A stretch of 10,703 nt of DNA, taken from positions 1 to 10,703 of the forward strand of contig CASFFI010000025.1 in NCBI GenBank assembly GCA_949293925.1, written 5' to 3'. The notes under the pieces are model-generated. The model did not search any database, was not told the origin of the DNA, and saw only the letters and a list, made by a program, of their open reading frames with translations. The DNA comes from an uncultured Christensenella sp. (GTDB lineage: Bacteria; Bacillota; Clostridia; Christensenellales; UBA1242). Position 1 is the first letter of the stretch. Each line of letters opens with the position of its first letter. Positions 7,104 through 10,703 of this stretch are shown here, one piece after another. The position numbers were made by a program, and so were the translations under genes.

Positions 7104-7145
7104 CAATTTTAATTCAAATATGGTTTTAGATAAATATTTTATAAT
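7100..7145 (+). promoter_or_regulatory. possible promoter elements of the XRE gene
   Basis: A consensus TTGACA (7100-7105) and a consensus TATAAT (7140-7145) are both present, but 34 bases apart, so they cannot form one standard promoter. At normal spacing from TTGACA only poor -10 matches occur (7123-7132). Using TATAAT would give a leader of about 11 bases. Confidence 0.3.
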
Positions 7146-7162
7146 AAACATAAAGGTAATAT

Positions 7163-7462
7163 ATGAATAAAGAAGAACTTATATTTAGAATAGGTACTAT
7201 TCGTAGAGAAAACAATTTGTCTGCTAGAGCGTTATCTCTAAAGATAGATATGCACGAAAGTTATATCAATAGACTTGAAACGCAAAAAGATTTTTTACCT
7301 AGTCTTGAAGTGTTTTTTAAAATTCTTGATGTTTGTAATTGTTCACCTGAAAAATTTTTTTATCACGATTACAAAAATTTTGATAGGGATATGGAATTTC
7401 TTGAAATATTAAAAAATATGAGCAATGAGAAAAAAAATGCATTGTTAACATTTATTAAATAA
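7163..7462 (+). CDS. XRE/Cro-CI family transcriptional regulator
   Basis: The 99-residue protein is mostly one Cro/CI-type helix-turn-helix domain (about 6-66): IGTIRRENNLSARALSLKID, then MHESYINRLE (the recognition-helix region), then PSLEVFFKILDVCNCSPEKFF. The short tail (about 68-99, ending EKKNALLTFIK) is helical and resembles the C-terminal helix found after many single-domain Clostridial XRE proteins. There is no sensor or peptidase domain. It is probably a dimeric DNA-binding repressor acting locally. The weak AAAGGT site (7152-7157) precedes the ATG by five bases. Divergent to it is the SHOCT gene, with candidate operators between them. Downstream, 57 bases on, lies the YwaF-like gene, with no terminator hairpin in the gap, so read-through is possible. 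Confidence 0.88.
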   Translation: MNKEELIFRIGTIRRENNLSARALSLKIDMHESYINRLETQKDFLPSLEVFFKILDVCNCSPEKFFYHDYKNFDRDMEFLEILKNMSNEKKNALLTFIK

Positions 7463-7487
7463 ATCGCTTTTTATTTTTTTTATAATT

Positions 7488-7496
7488 TGATAGAAT
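7488..7496 (+). promoter_or_regulatory. extended -10 promoter before the YwaF-like gene
   Basis: TGA directly followed by TAGAAT (7491-7496) forms an extended -10. The -35 area at 17 bases is only TTTTTA (7468-7473). The predicted start near 7503 leaves a short leader before the ATG at 7520. A second TATAAT lies at 7481-7486. Confidence 0.45.
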
Positions 7497-7509
7497 ACTT
7501 ATGACTTAT

Positions 7510-7513
7510 GGAG
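7510..7513 (+). promoter_or_regulatory. ribosome site that places the YwaF-like start at 7520
   Basis: GGAG lies six bases before the ATG at 7520 and overlaps the upstream in-frame ATG at 7508. The ATG at 7508 has no purine-rich site of its own, so translation most likely starts four codons later. Confidence 0.65.
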
Positions 7514-7519
7514 ATATTT

Positions 7520-8245
7520 ATGAAAGTTTATGGAATTGAACACATTTTATATATGCTCATTATGACATTCATTATTGTGGTTTCATTAATTTTAATCAGA
7601 ATTTATGTGCCAAAGGATAAAATAAAAATTCCTATAAAAATCTTGGCAATAATAGGAGTTATTTTAATAATAATATATAGAATAGTCGTTTCAAAATCAC
7701 GCTCTGCAAATTTTATTGATTTTATACCCGACACATTTTGCTCTATGATGGGGTTTATATTGCCTCTAACTGTGTTGTTTTTTAAGCCAAGTTCAAAAAT
7801 TTATCAGTACGCATTATTTTCTGGTTTTATTGGAGGATTTTTAACATTTGTATATCCAGATTTTTTAGTATATTTCGATAATATATTTAATATTCACCCA
7901 TTTACTGGACTTTTGTATCATACACTTATGATGTATATTGCGATACTAGCGGTAGTTACAGGATATTTTGTACCTAGTTTTAATAAATGGTGTTCAGTTC
8001 CAATAGGATTAGCGTTTATGGTTGTATTTGCTGTGTTTGGTAATAGTGTTTTAGGTCAAAGTAACAATATGTATTTAAATTCACCTATTTTAAGTGGTAC
8101 AGGATTAACATGGTATGTGGTTGGTATTTTATTCATTTTACTTTACACATTAATCTTGCAAATCTATGAGATGTGCACTTTAAAAGTCAAAAATTGGTCT
8201 ATTGTAAGGTTGTTTTGTAGAAAAGAAAAACAAAATTTGAAATAG
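7520..8245 (+). CDS. YwaF/TMEM164-like (TIGR02206) integral membrane protein
   Basis: The 241-residue protein has about seven hydrophobic segments (roughly 8-30, 38-58, 72-88, 97-117, 132-152, 158-178 and 196-218). Motifs fit the YwaF / TP0381 family: IPDTFCSMMGFILPL with Cys74, HPFTGLLYHTLMM with His126 and His134, and GNSVLGQSNNMYL near 174-186. Human TMEM164, a relative, has been reported as a phospholipid acyltransferase with a catalytic cysteine; whether bacterial members share that chemistry is not settled. A role in membrane-lipid remodelling is therefore only a hypothesis. The protein ends in a short basic cytoplasmic tail. It follows the XRE gene on the same strand and has its own -10 element. 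The alternative start at 7508 would add four residues. Confidence 0.8.
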   Translation: MKVYGIEHILYMLIMTFIIVVSLILIRIYVPKDKIKIPIKILAIIGVILIIIYRIVVSKSRSANFIDFIPDTFCSMMGFILPLTVLFFKPSSKIYQYALFSGFIGGFLTFVYPDFLVYFDNIFNIHPFTGLLYHTLMMYIAILAVVTGYFVPSFNKWCSVPIGLAFMVVFAVFGNSVLGQSNNMYLNSPILSGTGLTWYVVGILFILLYTLILQIYEMCTLKVKNWSIVRLFCRKEKQNLK

Positions 8246-8264
8246 GTTTCAATAATAATTTTTT
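8237..8264 (+). terminator. weak terminator overlapping the YwaF-like stop codon
   Basis: TTGAAA (8237-8242) and TTTCAA (8247-8252) form a 6-bp stem around TAGG, which includes the stop codon. A T6 run follows about six bases later (8259-8264). The stem is weak and the T-run is set back, so terminator function is uncertain. Confidence 0.3.
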
Positions 8265-8363
8265 ATAATTTTATAGTAAGATTTAGATAAGGCAGAATAT
8301 TCAAAAATATTATAAAAACAATTAAGTAGTATTTATTTTAAAAGCAATTATAAAAAGATAATC

Positions 8364-8385
8364 AAAAAATATATTTTAATATATT
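8364..8385 (-). terminator. weak AT-only terminator for the zincin-like gene
   Basis: ATATATT/AATATAT arms (8368-8374 with 8379-8385) form a 7-bp AT hairpin, followed on the minus strand by a T-run over 8364-8369. It lies 36 bases past the stop codon. The stem is all A/T, so confidence is low. The rest of the convergent gap 8265-8420 shows no gene. Confidence 0.35.
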
Positions 8386-8420
8386 ATTCGTTAATCTTAG
8401 TTTAATTTAATAAATTCAAC

Positions 8421-9311
8421 TTATAAATCAAATGAAATCACACTTTTTTTATATTTTTCATAACATGACATAATTAGTTGAAACATTTCTTTACATATTA
8501 ATTTTTCTTTTGTAGGGTCAATTAGTGCTAATTTCATCTTTTCTGCACTCTGATTTAACAAACTGATTATTGTTGATGCATTTTCTATTTGATATAAAGT
8601 TGCATTTTCATCAATATTAACTATTTTGTCTTTATACATAGACTGATAAGTTTCATTTTCTATATTATGTTTTAACTTTGTATAATAATCTTTATGCATA
8701 TTATCATACATTTCATATAGGCAATAGTTTTTTATAAGATTGAAATATGCAACAATTAATATGTTTAAATTTGCATTTTCATTGTGACTCATTTCGTAAA
8801 GTATATTGTGCAACAAATAAAGACAAGATTCTGTCCTTATGGTTTCTTCTTCATAATAACATAAATTAAAAGCGGTTAAATACTTATCATTATTTGTTTT
8901 TTTATCTAAAAATACCGCCATATTATATAAAAGATTTATATTTTTCTTTTCAGTTTGTAATTGTTTTATATCGTATGAACCTATTATACGATATTCTGTT
9001 TTTTTTGTGTCTTTTGATGGCACAGAGAAAAAGTCGTAAAAAAGACAATGATAGCCTTCATGAACGATACTATTCAAAATAGATATAGGTTCTTTTTGGA
9101 TATTGTAAAGATAAATTTTATCTGGTTCATCAAATTTAAATTCTGCATTAATGGTATTATGTTTAGTACAATCAGGGCAAAAAACAACTGTTCTAGGTTC
9201 TCTTTTTTGGAATTCGGCAGTCATGTTTTCAAATTCTTGCAACTGCCTAACCTTTTCTGATTCGCTAAATGTACCCCAATTAGACAATATTTTATAAAAT
9301 AAATTTTCCAT
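8421..9311 (-). CDS. uncharacterised HExxH zincin-like protein with CxxC motif
   Basis: The 296-residue protein has no signal peptide or membrane helix and is probably cytoplasmic. The key motif is HEGYH at 84-88, inside the hydrophobic helix NSIVHEGYHCLFYDFF and preceded by a strand-like KIYLYN (65-70). This layout resembles ImmA/IrrE-type and mobile-element HEGxH zincins. Glu84-side chemistry would use His84 and His88 as zinc ligands with Glu85 as catalytic base. A third ligand is not certain; Glu161 in EETIRTESCLYLL is a candidate. Cys45 and Cys48 (FCPDC) form a CxxC that may bind metal structurally. The remainder (about 165-296) is helical with no match I recognise. AAGGA (9319-9323) lies seven bases before the start codon, and a good promoter lies at 9333-9361. 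The gene converges on the YwaF-like gene and is divergent from the propeller gene. Peptidase activity and substrate are unknown. Confidence 0.68.
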   Translation of the reverse strand: MENLFYKILSNWGTFSESEKVRQLQEFENMTAEFQKREPRTVVFCPDCTKHNTINAEFKFDEPDKIYLYNIQKEPISILNSIVHEGYHCLFYDFFSVPSKDTKKTEYRIIGSYDIKQLQTEKKNINLLYNMAVFLDKKTNNDKYLTAFNLCYYEEETIRTESCLYLLHNILYEMSHNENANLNILIVAYFNLIKNYCLYEMYDNMHKDYYTKLKHNIENETYQSMYKDKIVNIDENATLYQIENASTIISLLNQSAEKMKLALIDPTKEKLICKEMFQLIMSCYEKYKKSVISFDL

Positions 9312-9332
9312 ACGAATTTCCTTTATATGTTA

Positions 9333-9361
9333 ATAATAATACAAATGACTGAATTATTCAA
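9333..9361 (-). promoter_or_regulatory. sigma-A promoter of the zincin-like gene
   Basis: On the minus strand, TTGAAT (9356-9361), a 17-base spacer and TATTAT (9333-9338) end about 21 bases before the start codon. The -35 overlaps the perfect dyad TGAATTATTCA (9350-9360). Confidence 0.55.
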
Positions 9362-9388
9362 TACTAAATTTTAATATTAAAAAAATTC

Positions 9389-9417
9389 TTTACATTTCAA
9401 TCTTTTTACTTTATAAT
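9389..9417 (+). promoter_or_regulatory. sigma-A promoter of the beta-propeller gene
   Basis: TTTACA (9389-9394), a 17-base spacer and consensus TATAAT (9412-9417) predict a start near 9424 and an untranslated leader of about 95 bases. It is the best promoter match on the plus strand in this window. Confidence 0.75.
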
Positions 9418-9460
9418 ATAATCATTAAAATTAGTCAATTATAAATTGATATAAAATAGA

Positions 9461-9487
9461 TTAATTATTCATGTCTGAATTAATTAA
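9461..9487 (+). repeat. inverted repeat in the propeller gene's leader
   Basis: TTAATTATTC (9461-9470) and GAATTAATTAA (9477-9487) pair except for one extra base, around ATGTCT. It lies downstream of the predicted transcription start, where it could be an RNA hairpin or a roadblock operator. A smaller hairpin TCAATT/ATTGA (9435-9449) precedes it. Confidence 0.4.
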
Positions 9488-9509
9488 TTTTGCATGTTGA
9501 ACAAAATTT

Positions 9510-9514
9510 AGGAG
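9510..9514 (+). promoter_or_regulatory. ribosome site that places the propeller start at 9520
   Basis: AGGAG lies five bases before the ATG at 9520. The frame is open back to a TTG at 9490, but that codon has no ribosome site and the extra residues do not extend the fold. Confidence 0.8.
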
Positions 9515-9519
9515 TTGTT

Positions 9520-10647
9520 ATGTCTATAAAGATAAAAAAAGAATTTGAGGGCATTTTATTTGCGCCATCAAAAAATCAAATTGGAAATCCAACAGGTTGT
9601 ATGTATCCAAGAGTAATTGAATTAAAACATTCAGGTAAAAAGAATATTTTGCTAGCAACATTTGAAAACTATTCAAAAACTGAGCCACCTTTTGCTCCAA
9701 TATATCAAAGTGTAGACGGTGGAATTAACTGGTCTTTGCTAAGTAAAATAAAAGATACCAAAAATAATTTTGGAATGAGATTTCAACCTGTATTATATGA
9801 ACTAGAACAAGATATATCTGATTTAAAAAAGGGGACATTAATTTACGCAGGTAATTCAATTCCAAAAGATATGTCATCAACTGAACTGTTATTATTTATC
9901 AGTAAAGACTGTGGAAAAACTTGGGAGTATAGGTCTTCAATTGCCTTGGGTGGTGCACCTATTGAACAAAATTTTAGTGCTTTAGGTCCGGTTTGGGAAC
10001 CATTTATTTATGTAGACAAATATAATGAGTTAGTTGTCATCTTTTCAGACGAAAGGTTTCATAAGAATGGACAATATAATCAAGTAATTGGATTAGTCAA
10101 ATCTAGTGATGGCGGGAAAACTTGGAAAAAAGAAGAATTAGTCGTGGCACTTAAAAATAATTTAAGACCAGGTATGCCTATTGTGACCAAAAATAAAGAT
10201 AAATATTTTTTATGTTATGAAATAGTAGGAACTGAATGTAATGGTATATATTATAAACTATCAATTGATGGTATCAACTTTGGTAATGCTGGCGAAATGG
10301 GAACTAGAGCTGAGACTAAAGATGGTTTTTATCTGGGAAGTATGCCATATTGCATTTATACGCCTAAAGGCAGTAAAAATGGTTCTATAATATTAAACGC
10401 AAAGCGCGATAACGGCGAAATTGGGCTTAACTTAGGAAGTTTATTAGTAAGTTATGATTCTAATTGTTCAACATGGCATAGAATTCCTTCGTTAATTGAA
10501 TACGATAATAGAATATTACAAACTGGTTGGAGTAAAGGCATGACTTTTTTTGATGATTATAAAAAATTCATTATTTTGTCCCCTGTTCAGACTAATTCTA
10601 AAACTATGCATATCAGATATGCTATTGGAAATGTTATTTATGAATGA
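9520..10647 (+). CDS. Asp-box beta-propeller glycosidase-like protein (GH93/sialidase-like)
   Basis: The 375-residue protein contains repeated Asp-box (BNR) motifs: SVDGGINW (64-71), SKDCGKTW (128-135) and SSDGGKTW (195-202), plus degenerate copies SIDGINF (248-254) and SYDSNCSTW (311-319). This spacing indicates a sialidase-type propeller. The conserved blocks YPRVIEL, PPFAPIYQSVDGG, MRFQPVLYEL, GPVWEPF, SDERF and RPGMPIVTK look most like GH93 exo-alpha-1,5-L-arabinanase-type or related BNR hydrolases. Glu160 (WEP) and Glu234 (CYEIVG) are 74 apart, similar to the two catalytic glutamates I recall for fungal Arb93A (Glu170, Glu242). No signal peptide is present, so it would act in the cytoplasm, perhaps on imported oligosaccharides, but no transporter is in view. 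Substrate unproven. It has its own promoter (9389-9417). Confidence 0.82.
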   Translation: MSIKIKKEFEGILFAPSKNQIGNPTGCMYPRVIELKHSGKKNILLATFENYSKTEPPFAPIYQSVDGGINWSLLSKIKDTKNNFGMRFQPVLYELEQDISDLKKGTLIYAGNSIPKDMSSTELLLFISKDCGKTWEYRSSIALGGAPIEQNFSALGPVWEPFIYVDKYNELVVIFSDERFHKNGQYNQVIGLVKSSDGGKTWKKEELVVALKNNLRPGMPIVTKNKDKYFLCYEIVGTECNGIYYKLSIDGINFGNAGEMGTRAETKDGFYLGSMPYCIYTPKGSKNGSIILNAKRDNGEIGLNLGSLLVSYDSNCSTWHRIPSLIEYDNRILQTGWSKGMTFFDDYKKFIILSPVQTNSKTMHIRYAIGNVIYE

Positions 10648-10679
10648 TAATTTTATTTATTAAAATTTAAATTTAATAT

Positions 10680-10685
10680 TTGACA
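10680..10685 (+). promoter_or_regulatory. -35 box of a promoter cut by the window end
   Basis: A consensus TTGACA lies 18 bases before the window end, so a -10 would fall at or beyond 10703. It may serve a rightward gene outside the window. The gap 10648-10679 is AT-rich, with only an all-A/T inverted repeat (10658-10678) that might be a very weak terminator. Confidence 0.3.
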
Positions 10686-10703
10686 ACTATATATTTTATT
10701 TGT

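Noticed and set aside
7508..7519. ATG at 7508 as the start of the YwaF-like protein
   Set aside because: It has no Shine-Dalgarno sequence, and its own bases form the GGAG site for the ATG at 7520.
9490..9519. TTG start giving a longer propeller protein
   Set aside because: No ribosome site precedes 9490, whereas AGGAG is correctly placed for the ATG at 9520.
1..10703. CRISPR array, insertion sequence, toxin-antitoxin or phage module
   Set aside because: No regularly spaced repeats, transposase, integrase or paired toxin-antitoxin genes are visible. The XRE gene's neighbours do not look like a toxin.

Overview
The window is strongly AT-rich DNA with short intergenic gaps, purine-rich Shine-Dalgarno sites, sigma-A-type promoters and hairpin/U-tract terminators. 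This points to a low-GC Bacillota (Firmicutes), probably an uncultured Clostridia- or Bacilli-like gut lineage; the window alone does not fix the taxon. TGA ends the last gene, so a TGA=Trp code is unlikely. The genes have ordinary housekeeping or surface functions, and no integrase, transposase, CRISPR array or defence operon is visible.

Layout. At the left edge (88-133) is the 3' half of a tRNA-Thr(GGU) gene with no 5' half. It is followed by a long hairpin terminator and by a small structured block that appears to be read leftward (226-373). Two separately terminated leftward genes come next: an MscS-family mechanosensitive channel (537-1556) and a 1373-residue lipoprotein with Ig-like/MBG-type repeats (1984-6105). 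A third leftward gene (6486-6995) encodes a three-helix membrane protein ending in a SHOCT domain. It is divergent from a 99-residue XRE-type repressor-like gene (7163-7462), and the shared 167-bp gap holds two copies of the palindrome CAATATTG beside promoter elements. Directly after the repressor is a polytopic membrane protein of the YwaF/TMEM164 (TIGR02206) family (7520-8245). A leftward HEGYH zinc-peptidase-like protein (8421-9311) converges on it. Finally, a rightward cytoplasmic Asp-box beta-propeller (9520-10647), GH93/sialidase-like, is divergent from the peptidase gene, and both have readable promoters.

How the parts may work together. MscS, the lipoprotein and the SHOCT protein each have their own promoter and terminator, so this is not one operon. 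The best candidate functional unit is the divergent SHOCT/XRE pair with possible downstream YwaF, in which the regulator would act on the CAATATTG sites. The tRNA fragment looks like the distal attachment site of an element integrated to the left of the window. If so, the genes listed here are the original chromosomal flank rather than cargo.
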